From Oegoconia quadripuncta (Eukaryota > Arthropoda > Insecta > Lepidoptera > Autostichidae), in the NCBI GenBank assembly GCA_949316235.1, contig OX438757.1:19488005-19552004 (forward strand): DNA of 64,000 nt. The letters are read 5' to 3'. Each line of letters opens with the position of its first letter. Position 1 is the stretch's first letter. Position numbers and translations under genes: made by a program. Positions 1-14,700 of this stretch are shown piece by piece. The notes beneath the pieces are model-generated. The model ran no database searches and was not told the DNA's origin. It saw only the letters and a list, made by a program, of their open reading frames with translations.

Positions 1-349
1 AACCTTTTGTGTAACTTAGGATATAATGAAAGCTCATGTCTTGACCTTGCTAGATTCTACCAACAAACCAAATTTTAAGGTGTCAAATAAGTTATTCTAA
101 ATGTGGTTCGTGTAATAATAACACACAACTGCTGCGTCGCGGTCTCCAGTTCCCTTTTCTTGAACTTGGCTTGACACGCTATCGCGTAACAATTTAATGA
201 ATGTAATTTAATTTGACATTTAACGTTGAATTTCATTTATAATAATAAAATAATTTTAAGACATGTAAGACTTGACTGTAATTATCAACATCTGAGGGCG
301 AAGTGTGAGTTTTGTTTCGACTTAACTTTACTACCGCGTTCACGTTTAC
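1..349. other. AT-rich anonymous sequence
   Basis: No open frame of note, RNA gene or repeat related to the rest of the window was recognised here. The sequence is AT-rich with short homopolymer runs. Confidence 0.3.
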
Positions 350-361
350 GTGACGATTTGT

Positions 362-556
362 ATGGAGAACTGTGCAGCACCTTTAGCGGATAGTTTGCAC
401 AACGATTTTTTTCATAGATACTTTTTGCGTAAACGCGAACGCGATGGTAAAGTTAAAAACGAGACAAAACTCGCACTTCGCACACTGTATGTATACATTA
501 CTCATGTTTTGACAAATAATCTTTATCTTTACGCTAAATTGTTTATTGACTGTTGA
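362..556 (+). CDS. Unrecognised small ORF, possibly not a gene
   Basis: A 64-codon frame runs from an ATG at 362 to a TGA. The protein is rich in basic and aromatic residues, with a K/R-rich patch near residues 24-35, and no family is recognised. Two AATAAA hexamers follow within about 30 bases (near 565 and 584), which would suit a short transcript or a last exon. No signal peptide or convincing membrane segment is visible. It may be a chance frame: this length is common in AT-rich intergenic DNA and no promoter or splice site supports it. Confidence 0.15.
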   Translation: MENCAAPLADSLHNDFFHRYFLRKRERDGKVKNETKLALRTLYVYITHVLTNNLYLYAKLFIDC

Positions 557-734
557 TGACCCTAATAAAAACTTATTTATTTAATAAAACAATGACGCCA
601 AATTTTGTGGATTTTCCAATGAAGTAATTGAAATGTGAAGTATACTTTAAGTCTATTATTTAAGTATAGGAAATTAACCTTGAGAGTATCTTCTGTCAAA
701 TAAATCAGTCGATGTGTGTGCCTTAGAATTACAA

Positions 735-835
735 AAATTTATTCCACCGATCACTCTGGAATTCTATGGGGGAGACCTATGTGCAGCAGTGAACGTCCTT
801 TGGCTTATAATAATATGATGATGATGATTCCACCA
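735..835 (+). repeat. RTE-type LINE 3' end, truncated
   Basis: The sequence matches the last coding and 3' portion of other RTE-type LINE copies in this window (35140-35390, 53220-53435), including the tract reading CTCTGGAATTCTATGGGGGA and an ATG-repeat tail near 815-828. Only the last 100 bases remain. This is a dead 5'-truncated copy. Confidence 0.6.
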
Positions 836-944
836 TCGTTATTTCATCTTTAAACTACTAGGCATGCATCATCACTATCCAACAGGTGGACAAATTTATC
901 CCCGCCCCGCGAGAATATGCAAAATTTTTAATTTATGTATTTTT

Positions 945-1240
945 TTATGACAACGCCTTAGCACTTGACCTCAATCACACTTGATGTTAAGTGAAGATAA
1001 AGACGGAGATGGAAACGTACTGACCCGGAAACTCCATCTTATTTGGGGAACTGGTTATCTTACCTCTGACAAACGGAACACAACAATGCTATAAACATTG
1101 CTGTTTGGCGGCAGATTTGGATATGATGGCGGTAGCTAGCCAGGCGGACATTTTAAAATGACCTACCACCAACCAAACCGAGTACTAAACATGTGCCCCG
1201 CTGGGCATCGAATCACGGGCGGAACCGGGGGGCGTATCCA
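945..1240 (-). repeat. SINE-A copy, diverged
   Basis: On the minus strand this carries the SINE-A body: the GGTAGGTCATTTT tract, the CCGGTTGTCAGAG-like tract and the terminal ACTTAACATCAGGTGTGATTG tract. The tRNA-like head at 1195-1240 is degraded and the B-box is poorly kept. It is one of about 12 SINE-A pieces in the window. Confidence 0.75.
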
Positions 1241-1616
1241 GTTAAACATAAAAAAATTATCCGAATCTGTCACGCGATCACGGAACCATCGGTACACATA
1301 CATAGAATAAACATATGAGACCTAATGTAACATCCTTATTTTTTCAAGTAGGTTAAAAAGAGTGAAAATCATCCCTATATAACGGGAAACATATTATAAA
1401 CTTTACACTTCCTAAACATTACCCTTCTCCTTCGAGCAGTCGGTTAAAAAGGTGTAAATTTTACGAGCCGTTCCTCGAATGTACCAGGCGAGCATGGAAG
1501 CGTTAGGGGTGAATTTTAAAATTTGTCACGTATGCTAAAAGCGGAGCTAGCACGCCACATTTTAAGGCAAATTCAACTCATTCGCCGCGCGACGCCGGGT
1601 GAATTCCTTAGCGGGT

Positions 1617-1645
1617 CACGTGGGGTATAAAAGCTCGAGTTCAGT
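1617..1645 (+). promoter_or_regulatory. Possible core promoter: E-box, TATA box, Inr-like site
   Basis: CACGTG at 1617-1622 is followed by TATAAAA at 1626-1632 and TCAGT at 1641-1645. The motifs match an E-box, a TATA box and an arthropod initiator. The TATA-to-initiator spacing (about 17 bases) is shorter than the usual 25-31, and no gene is recognised downstream, where a SINE-A begins at 1775. This is a candidate only. Confidence 0.2.
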
Positions 1646-1774
1646 TTGTTTACATTTTATTTATTAGTGTTCCGTATTGCTGTGTTATCAAATTATGTAT
1701 TTTAACTAGAAGAGCGATTTTTAAGTCGTTAGCTTTTGAATGCATGCGAAAATTAGAGAATAACGTTCGTATTT

Positions 1775-2088
1775 GCCGCCTCCGTGGCTCAATGTAAACA
1801 ACATTGGGTTTACGATTCGGAGGTCGCGGGTTCGATTCCCAGCGGGGTACATGTTTAAGTACTCGGTTTGGTTGGTGATAGGGCATTTTAAATGTCCGCC
1901 TGGCTTGCTACCACCATCTTGCTACCTTAATAGCGTTGTTATGTTCCGGTTGTTGGAGATAAGATAGCCAGTCCCGCAAATGTGTTGGGATTTCCGGGTC
2001 AGTACGCTTCCACCTTCGACCTCATCTTCACATAACATCAGGTGTGATTGGGGTCAAGTATCAACCCGTTATGCATTTAAAAAAAAAT
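1775..2088 (+). repeat. SINE-A, tRNA-derived, with pol III boxes
   Basis: The head contains an A-box-like TGGCTCAATG (about 1784) and a B-box GGTTCGATTCC (about 1830), the internal RNA polymerase III promoter of a tRNA. A shared body of about 240 bases ends in an A-rich tail. There is no CCA end or cloverleaf acceptor pairing, so it is a SINE rather than a tRNA gene. This copy has a short internal deletion near 1910-1930. Confidence 0.85.
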
Positions 2089-2299
2089 GAAAATTGACGT
2101 CATTCGCATTCTCGGTGATAACTTTTGACAGATATCAAACTTCAGATTGTCCGCCGCGGCATGTCCGATAATTGATGACCGATTTCTAAAAATGAAACCC
2201 AAACAGATAGCAATGTTGAAACGCACACTTCCTACAAAAAGTCAGTCACAAAATCAGTATCTTGAAGGTATTGTTAAGGAAAAAATTGGTAATATTTTA

Positions 2300-3155
2300 A
2301 AATGGAACCAATGATGCTGCAAGCAGATATAGACAGACTACATGAATGGACCGGATAGTGGAGTGTGAAGCTGAATGTATCTAAATGTGCGGTTCTGCAT
2401 CTTGGTGCCAACAACCCCAGGAACATTTACAACATAGATGGGACGGCAATAGCGGCTGTCAACTCACAGAAAGATCTCGGAGTGCTTATCACACACAACT
2501 TAAAGTGGGGTGAGCATATCAGTGGAATTGTTAAAAGAGCAAACTTTTTTTTGTATGCCATAAGAAGATCCTTCCATTTCATTAGCCCTGATGTTTTCAT
2601 CAAAATTTATAAAACTTATGTCAGGCCGCTCCTCGAGTATGCTTTCCAAATTTGGAGTCCGTATTTTGTGAAAGACATCAATCTACTAGAAAGTGTACAA
2701 AGGAAGGCCACTAAGATACCCTTTAATCGGCGGCGGAAACCCTATGAGGAAAGACTGAAGATTCTGAATCTTACAACCCTTGAAGAGCGCCGCTTGCGAG
2801 GTGACCTCATCGAGACATTCAAAATTCTCACCTATAAATACAACCTGCCTCACTTGCACGACATATTCAGGATGAAAGACATACGACCGTTACGAGGACA
2901 CGCTCTGCGAATAAGCCGCACTCACGCAGACATCAATGTCGCCCATCACTTTCTGAGCAACCGTGTTGTTCAGGCCTGGAATAAGCTGCCGGAAGAGGTT
3001 GTCTCCGCCCAATCAGTGAATTCGTTCAAGAATAGATTGGATAATTTTTTTTAAAACTAGTAATGACTTAAATATTGACTGAATAACAACATAATGATCA
3101 ATGTGAACTCTTCCAACACTGTGACATAGACATACCAGCAGTAATGCTGCTCGTC
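2300..3155 (+). mobile_element. 5'-truncated LINE, reverse transcriptase C-terminal end
   Basis: The open frame at 2365-3054 encodes 229 residues of the thumb and C-terminal region of a CR1/Jockey-type LINE reverse transcriptase. Recognisable parts are LNVSKCAVLHLG, then KDLGVLITHNLKWGEHI, then YVRPLLEYAFQIWSP and the terminal VQAWNKLPEEVV block. The frame continues upstream through a TAG at 2356-2358 to about 2300, where similarity stops. The catalytic YxDD box and the endonuclease are absent, so the copy cannot move itself. Its 3' end runs into the TAA repeat that hosts the Dong element. The exact clade is unresolved. Confidence 0.8.
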
Positions 3156-7573
<4,418 letters not shown>

Positions 7574-7603
7574 TAATATAATAATAATAATAATAATAAT
7601 AAT
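7574..7603. repeat. (TAA)n right flank or tail of Dong
   Basis: A run of about nine TAA units directly follows the element's 3' untranslated region. It may be the element's own tail, the right half of the target repeat, or both. Confidence 0.85.
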
Positions 7604-7734
7604 GATCTTGACTGGTTTTTACCTGGCTGCAAGAAGGGTCACGTTTTTCGCGCGTATAAAATAGGGCATATAAAAAATCATAGGAAAAGGCTCATCATGA
7701 TAATTCTGAAAATGTACCTATATTAGGGCGACCT

Positions 7735-8100
7735 ATTTTTTATGCACAACGGGTTAGCACTTGACCTCAATCACACCTGATGTCAAGTGAAGATGAAGGT
7801 GGAAGCGTACTGACCTGGAAACCCAACACATTTGGTGGACTGGCTATTTTATCTCTGACAACCGGAACACAACAATTCTATTAACTTTGCTGCTTGGCGG
7901 CAGATTTAGCTAAGATGGTGGTAGATAGCCAGGCGGACATTTTAAATGCCCTACCACCAACCAAACCGAATACTTAATGTACCCCGCTAAATGCCCTACC
8001 ACCAACCAAACCGAGTACTTAAACATGTACCCCGCTGGGGTTCGAATCCGCGCCCTCCCAATCGTAAACCCAATGTTGTTTACATTGAGCCACGGAGGCG
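7735..8100 (-). repeat. SINE-A with internal duplication
   Basis: A full-length minus-strand SINE-A. Uniquely here, a block of about 44 bases covering the GTACATGTTTAAGTACTCGG tract and the start of the body is present twice in tandem (7947-7990 and 7991-8035). The head, with its A-box and B-box, is kept at 8030-8100. Confidence 0.8.
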
Positions 8101-8104
8101 AGTG

Positions 8105-8190
8105 TCATAGAATATCAGTTCTGTAACTGTATTTTCTCTTCTTGTTGTGCAATAAAGTATATTTGTATTGTATTGTATTGTTAGTTTTGG
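8105..8190 (+). repeat. Retroelement 3' end with (TATTG)n tail
   Basis: A short sequence with TGTGCAATAAAG, containing an AATAAA signal, is followed by several TATTG units. A similar TTTTGCGCAATAAGGAG ... TATTGTATTG end occurs at 25700-25765. This looks like the extreme 3' end of a LINE or SINE. Confidence 0.4.
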
Positions 8191-8614
8191 TACCTATATT
8201 TATTGTCTTGATGCAAATATTCGTTTGCATAGATCGATTCTAAGACGAATTAAAATGATCACTCTTCAAAAGCTATTGAACAGAAGACCGTGACATTAAT
8301 CCGTATATATTTTTAACTATGCATGTCTGTGTGTACACAGGAGGCAAGCACGTGCCGATGCATTAATGCACGTCAGCAACGTCAGCCCTTCCTCGATCAA
8401 ACAGCCGAATGGATAAATATTGCGACGTTCGCAGATTATGGAGAACACAGGCAAAGTACGGATGCTAGGGTTGTTTATTTAGTTGGAATACCGAAGGGGG
8501 TAGACAGTCTAAAATGTTGTTGAAGGGCACTGTAGACGATAAATATCCTGTTAAAACGCTTAAAATCTAAAATAAACTAATAATTATTTATTATTATGCT
8601 TAGGCTTAGTTTTA
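8191..8614. other. Unassigned sequence
   Basis: No gene or known repeat is recognised. A 66-codon plus-strand frame at 8323-8523 has no family resemblance and is probably chance. Confidence 0.25.
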
Positions 8615-8940
8615 ACCGCCTCCGTGGCTCAATGTAAACAACATAGGGTTTACGAATCGGAGGTCGCGGGTTCGATCCCCAGCGGGGTACATGTTTAGTA
8701 CTCGATTTGGTTGGTGGTAGGGCATTTTAAATGTCCGCCGGGCTAGCTACCACCATCTTATCTAAATCTGCCGCCAAACAGCAATGTTAATAGCGTTGTT
8801 GTGTTCCGGATAAGATAGCCAGTTCCCCAAATTATTTGGGTTTCCGGGTCAGTACGCTTCCACCTTCGGCCTCATCTTCACTTAACATGAGGTGTGATTG
8901 AGGTCAAGTGCTAACCCGTAGTGCTTAAAAAAAAAAAAAA
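8615..8940 (+). repeat. SINE-A, tRNA-derived
   Basis: A full-length copy with A-box (TGGCTCAATG), B-box (GGTTCGATCCC), conserved body and a 14-base poly-A tail. It is one of the better preserved copies. Confidence 0.88.
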
Positions 8941-8995
8941 GTTTATGTATTTTTATATATCTTTACGTTATATAATAATTATAAACTATAAAATT

Positions 8996-9980
8996 GACGA
9001 CCGATTGGTGTAGTGGATAGTGACCCTGTCAGCGAAACCGACGGTTGCGGGTTCGAATCCCGCGACGGGTAAATATTTGTGTGATGAATACGAACATTTA
9101 TTCCTGAGTCATGGATGTTTATTTTTATTTTATTTTATTTTCTTGGGAAAACCAACAGCTGTTTTACAAATTATCACTTAAACTAAGAAACTGAAAGCCA
9201 ATTAGAGGTTTCCACTGATAGAACCTACTTAAACTTAATAAAAAATAAAAAACTATACATTACAATCAGAGAACGGTTGGAAAAATTAATCTAATTATAA
9301 ACAATCTATAGATAGGATATCCTTGCATCGCCAATCCAAAAAACAACCGAGTCACAGCAGTATTAGGTTACTTTCCGACCATAAAAAAAACGTCTACTCA
9401 ATGTGTTCCTTGCCGATGTAACGCTAGTACAAAATAGGTCCAAGTCAAACTCGCTGCTAAGTAAATTAAAATTCTTACTCGCTCGCTGCACAAACGCATT
9501 CTGCCTGTAGTTGGTGGAGCACGGTGGGAGATCCAAAAGCGGGTTGAACCTAAGTATTCTGGTTGGGGCTCTTACCGAGATCTTTGATACAAGTTCTGGA
9601 CAGTCGATGGCACTGGACGCTATCTTTAAAAGGTATACCAGGTCTGCTATTTCACGACGTTGCACCAGCGGGAGCAGGTGATGCTTCCTACACAAGGCGA
9701 GGTAGTCATCGGAACTGTACGGATCTCTGTTACGATAACATAAATACCGAATAAACCTTCGCTGAATACTCTCAATCCGTGAAATGTAGGTGTCATATTT
9801 CGGGTTCCATATTTGTGTAGCAAACTCCAAGTTGCTACGAACAATTGTACAATAAAGGACTTTTAAGGTATAAATATTTATGTATGTTTATCCGTTATCT
9901 AGTATCCATAGTACATGCTTTGCTTAGTTTGGGACTAGATGATTGGTGTAAGTGTCCGAAATATTTATTTATTAGATACC
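8996..9980 (+). repeat. SINE-B split by a nested LINE fragment
   Basis: The tRNA-like head at 8996-9075 has A-box TGGTGTAGTGG and B-box GGTTCGAATCC. The first part runs to about 9120 and the SINE resumes at about 9867 with ATAAATATTTATGTATG and the GCTTTGCTTAGTTTGGGACT tract. The uninterrupted copy at 39968-40200 shows that 9121-9866 is an insertion. Confidence 0.82.
9121..9866 (-). mobile_element. 5'-truncated LINE nested in SINE-B
   Basis: A minus-strand frame (9363-9830) encodes 155 residues of the C-terminal end of an I/Jockey-type LINE reverse transcriptase: LEFA-type start MEFATQIWNPKYD, then IESIQRRFIRYLCY, then LLPLVQRREIADLVYLLKI. The catalytic core is missing. The 3' end is an (AAAAT)n-like tail, read as T-rich sequence at 9121-9155, and it abuts the interrupted SINE. 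This is a typical dead copy made by incomplete reverse transcription. Confidence 0.8.
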
Positions 9981-10214
9981 TATTATTATTTATAAAATAT
10001 ACCCGTATTGCTACTATTAGTGCAAACCTCATCTACTGGTAGCTTGTATCTTTACCCAAAGGTTTGCCTGGAAGAGATCGCTGTTCGCTAGCAACGCCCA
10101 CCCCCGAACCCATCGACTGCGACATATATAAAAATATTTTAGAGGGGCTACCATACAAGAGAAGGGGCAAGAAGAAGGGCTCTATCATTATTTATAGCTT
10201 GTTATCTGTGGTAG
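9981..10214. other. Unassigned sequence
   Basis: No feature is supported before the LINE 3' end that follows. Confidence 0.25.
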
Positions 10215-10430
10215 GGGAAGACCACGGCGAACGTACCATGATCAAATCGGGGACGTCTTAAAGAAAGGCCAAGTCAAGAGTACCCTAAACCGACGAGCAT
10301 GTATGAACAACCTTATGAGAGTGAAGGAAGCAGAAGAGGTGTGTCAGGATCGTAGCAAGTGGAAGTCTGTGGTCTCTGCCTACCCCAATGGGAAACAGGC
10401 GTGACATTATGTATGTATGTATGTATGTTA
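10215..10430 (+). repeat. LINE-A 3' end with (ATGT)n tail
   Basis: Matches the last coding and 3' region of the LINE at 62808-63807: tracts for [20 protein letters not shown] and the [18 protein letters not shown] block are followed by ACAGGCGTGACATTATGTATG repeats. The copy is 5'-truncated. Confidence 0.75.
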
Positions 10431-11454
10431 TCTGTCATTTTCGATGTGCGTACCTTAGATTAATGTCGTCACCGCGCCATTTACGGCGATACCAGCGCCA
10501 CCAGGTTTACTTCCCATTAAACGCGTATTATGATAGTCAGTTGACCGTTTGAATAATGAATTCTATCGCTAATTTATCGCTATCTGCGACATATAATACT
10601 TGGCTTTGGATCTACTATACATAGTTTTGGTGCAAATATGAAGACTGTATAACTTTAAACAGACGACGGACGGACAGACGGACGCACGGGCACATACAGG
10701 GCTCCCATAGACCCTAAAAAAATCTATCAGGTTGAAGAACCCGGCCCTGCAGTGGGACTATTAATAGGGCAAAGAGTTCACTGCGCAGTCCGTCTCTTTC
10801 TTTCACAGGTCAAAAGTTACCTCCCCCCCCCCCGCCCTAGTCCAATCAGCGACAGTCACTTATTGAATTTTGTTGTGCTCGCGAAAAGTTTCAATAATTC
10901 CTAACGGGAGGAAACTTTATCAATTTACGTAACGGGAACACATCGCGATGGGAAATTCGGCTCTGATTTGGCACAGTGGAGATATTAGAAACAGTAATAC
11001 GACTTCCTACAAGTACATTGAATCGCAGTTAGCTGCTGCCAAGCTTCCTAAGAAGCCCAGTTAATCATAAAAAAAGAGCAGGAAAATGATGAAATTTCGT
11101 TTAGGTAATAATTGAATCCTCAGCAAGCTCAGGACAACCGTTAGGGCAGGCTTATAACTTTGTACCCGAAGCTATGGCAATTGTTTAAAGACAATATGTG
11201 GTAATAGGACGTTCACTAACTGAAACTGATTTATGTAAGTTGACCTTCTGTTTGCAAATAAACTGTGGTTGCTCTAACTGCGATTTCACACGAAGTAGAC
11301 CACTCGAGTTATTCTTTTAGGCATTTGGATTCAATTCGATAAGTTAGTCCGTAGTTTTTATTAAATTTATAAGTTACAGATTTCTCCTTGCGATTTAGGG
11401 TAAAGGGTCATTCGAAAATCGTAGTCGCTAGAAAATAAGAGTACATACATACTT
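10431..11454. other. Unassigned sequence with small simple repeats
   Basis: No gene is recognised. It holds a GACG/GACA-rich stretch (about 10655-10690) and a C-run near 10822. The rest is AT-rich and featureless. Confidence 0.25.
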
Positions 11455-11513
11455 ATAGTTATTCCTGTTTCCCATGAGGGTAGGGGAGACCACAGACTTC
11501 GAGTTGCTACGAT

Positions 11514-11518
11514 CCCGA
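11514..11518. repeat. Copia target-site duplication, left
   Basis: CCCGA directly abuts the LTR and is repeated at 15971-15975. The unoccupied paralogous site near 62865 has a single copy (CCTGA). Confidence 0.88.
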
Positions 11519-11659
11519 AGTTGGAAATAAATAAAATCGTGGATTATGGTATAATAAATATAATCTAAAAGTCACACGGCAGACAGACAGACAAAACAAC
11601 CGACGAACAATAATGTCAACGACAATGTAAAAAGATTCGTTTACATAGAATCTCTAACA
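11519..11659 (-). repeat. Copia 3' LTR (141 bp)
   Basis: Read on the minus strand it starts TGTTAGAGATTC and ends TTTCCAACT. It appears identical, base for base, to the 5' LTR at 15830-15970. The 3' terminus is ...CT rather than the usual ...CA. A purine-rich tract (AAGGGTGGG, minus strand) precedes it as the probable plus-strand primer. Confidence 0.92.
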
Positions 11660-11760
11660 CCCACCCTTAAACGAAACACTTATATACATGCCCTTAAATA
11701 AATTATTATAAAACAATCGACCTATGTACTTATTTTATAATTCAGACACTCAGTTCGTTA

Positions 11761-14700
11761 CTACATTTTGTTGCAATTTAACAACGAAGAAATGAACTTC
11801 ACGTGTTTCTCTTTTACTAAAGGTTTTGTCAATACATCAGCCAACATTAGATTAGTAGACAAATAACTAATGTTTATTTTTTTATCACTCACAAGCTCGC
11901 GAATATAATGGTGTCTTATATCAATATGCTTGGTTCTAGAATGATACATAGAGTTAGAACACAATTTCAGGGCTGACTGATTATCGTTGAATATTTCTAT
12001 ATTGCACTTTACATTAAGCCCCTCAGTTAGAAAGGAACGCAAAAACATAGCTTCTTTACAAGAGTCGGAGATTGCCATATACTCAGCCTCTGTACTTGAA
12101 AGAGCGACAGTTCTTTGTTTCCGGCTTTCCCAGGAAACAACTGAATTACCAAACTTAAATACAAAACCAGTATATGATCTACGATCAACTTCACTGGCAC
12201 CCCAATCGGCGTCAGTGTATCCAGTGACAGATACCCCACTCTTCTCAAAAGATAAGCAGTAGTGTAACGTACCTTTTAGATACCGAAGTATCCTCTTAGC
12301 AGCTTTCCAGTGCGTTTCCGAATAACATTCATTGAATTGACTGAGCACACTCACTGCGTGTGCGATGTCCGGTCTGGAACATACTGCCAAGAACATTAAG
12401 GATCCAATAAGACTTCTATAATTGGAACAATTGTCCGTCTTATCACCCTTATGCAATTTCAAACCTGCCTCCATCGGAGTATGTACCGGTTTGCAATCTG
12501 ACATATTAAACTTTTCTAAAATCTTACAAATATAACTCGACTGATCTAGAGTAATTTTTCCGCCAGTTCTACAAATCCTCATACCCAACACGTGGTGAGC
12601 TGGGCCTAACTCTTTCATCTCGAATTCTTTCACAAGTTTACTTATAATCATTTTCTTTTTCAGTGACTCACGAGGCGTAAAAAGAATAATATCATCTACG
12701 TACAGAGCAATGATAATTATTTCTTCTTGCTGTCCGTAGAAATAAACGCATGGTTCTGTAGATGTTCTTCTAAAATTTAATTTATTCAGCAGAACTCCGT
12801 TTATTTTCTCATACCATGCCTTCGCCGCCTGCTTTAATCCATAAATGGCCTTTTTCAACTTATATACTTTGTTCTTGTTATTTTCCTTGATATAACCTTC
12901 TGGCTGTTCCATCCATACATCCTCCTGAAGATCACCGTTCAAGAAAGCTGTCTTGACATCTAAATGTTCAATTTCTAGATCATATTCAGCAGCCAAAGAA
13001 AGCAGCAACCGTATAGTTGAATACCGTACAACAGGAGAAAACGTTTCAAAATAATCTATACCAAATTTTTGTGTATATCCCTTAGCAACAAGCCGTGCTT
13101 TATATCTCAGCAACTCTCCATCTAGGCCTCTCTTTTTTTTGAATATCCACTTACATTTTACGGGTTTACAACCCTTCGGTAAGTCCGTGAGTGTCCAGCA
13201 ATCATTAGTAATAAAAGAGTTGTACTCATCTTTCATTGCCTCCTTCCACTGCTCTGCCTCGCTGCCCTGCAATGCCTCCTGCACTGTTTCCGGTTCGCCA
13301 TCGTGATCTTCACCGATCGCTTTTACGAGTTGGGCAAACTGGGGCGAATTTGGTGCATCCTCATAATCCATTAACTCCGAGTCCTCGGAATCAACAGACG
13401 ATGTTCCTGGAACATAAGTTTCATCCGAGTTGTCTGTGTCATGGGTACTTTGTGTCTCATTTAAACTAAAGATAGATCGTCTACGGGAACGTGAATTGTT
13501 ATCAGTTAATTCGTGAGGTTCTAACGAGGAAGATTGCTCAATAGTACGGTCTTCTATACTATTTGAACTCCCTTGTAAGAACACGTGTATTTTCTCCTGA
13601 TTATCACCACCTGATACTGCATCATTCCAATATCTATCTTCTAAAAACGTCACGTCCCTCACTTTGACACATTTACCGAGACATAATGGATCTATGAGAC
13701 GGTAGCCTTTGCTATCCTCACAGTATCCTACGAAAATATACTTTTTGCTCTTTGAATCTAATTTTTTGCGATTCAAAACAAGAGCATAAGCTATACATCC
13801 AAAAATACGTAAATTACTTACATTCACCTTCTTACTTGTCCATTTCTCCTCAGGTGTAACTCCCATGACAGCCTTGGTAGGTGACCTATTTTTTAAAAAA
13901 ACAGCCGTATTCACCGCTTCAGCCCAGAAGCGCTTGTCCAGACCGGCGTCTTGGAGCATACAACGAGCTTTTTCCACAATGGTCCGATTCGCTCGCTCAG
14001 CGACACCGTTTTGCGCACTACAATGCGGGATGGTCGTTTGATGTTGGATGCCGCTATTCCTCAATAACATCTGAAACTGACGATTCACGTATTCACCACC
14101 ATTGTCACTTCTGAGAATTTTAATTCTTTTCCCAGTTTGATTTTCCACCAAGACTTTGAAATGTTTAAAATTTTCAAACGCTTCATTCTTTGACCGTAGA
14201 AAATAAATGAAAGTTTTTCTACTAAAATCATCAATGAATGTCATGAAATAACGTGAACCGCTGAAAGAAGGTGAAGACATTGGACCACATAAATCAGTGT
14301 GCACTAGGCCTAATAATTCCGTGGCTCTACTAAGAGACTTCTTCGGGAAAGGCAATTTTGTTTGTTTTCCCTCTACACAAGCAATGCAAGACTTAAAACC
14401 AGTATTATCATAAGTTATGCCTACTACCATACCATTTCTCATGAGTCCCATGCTCCTTGAGTTGAGATGAGCAAGACGACGATGCCAAACTTCCTGCGTA
14501 GTCTTCTCTACCGTAGTGGTATCACCGATACCATTACACACCTGTGGCGAGCTTTCACAGCCACCGGACTGCACACCCAAAGTCTTCATGGCAATCTCTG
14601 ACTCCATACTACAACTCAAAGCAGATCCAGTGATGTCTAGTTGATAAACACCACTGACATAAGAACCAGTAGCTATAACTTCACTATCCTTGCTGATAAT

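Noticed and set aside
1650..1886. Small ORFs over SINE heads, repeated at many positions
   Set aside because: They are translations of the tRNA-derived SINE-A in various frames; similar peptides recur wherever the SINE occurs.
8996..9070. Possible tRNA genes (also near 1790, 8630, 24130, 39970, 40660, 43900)
   Set aside because: A- and B-boxes are present but acceptor stems do not pair and each is followed by a common body and tail, so they are SINE heads.
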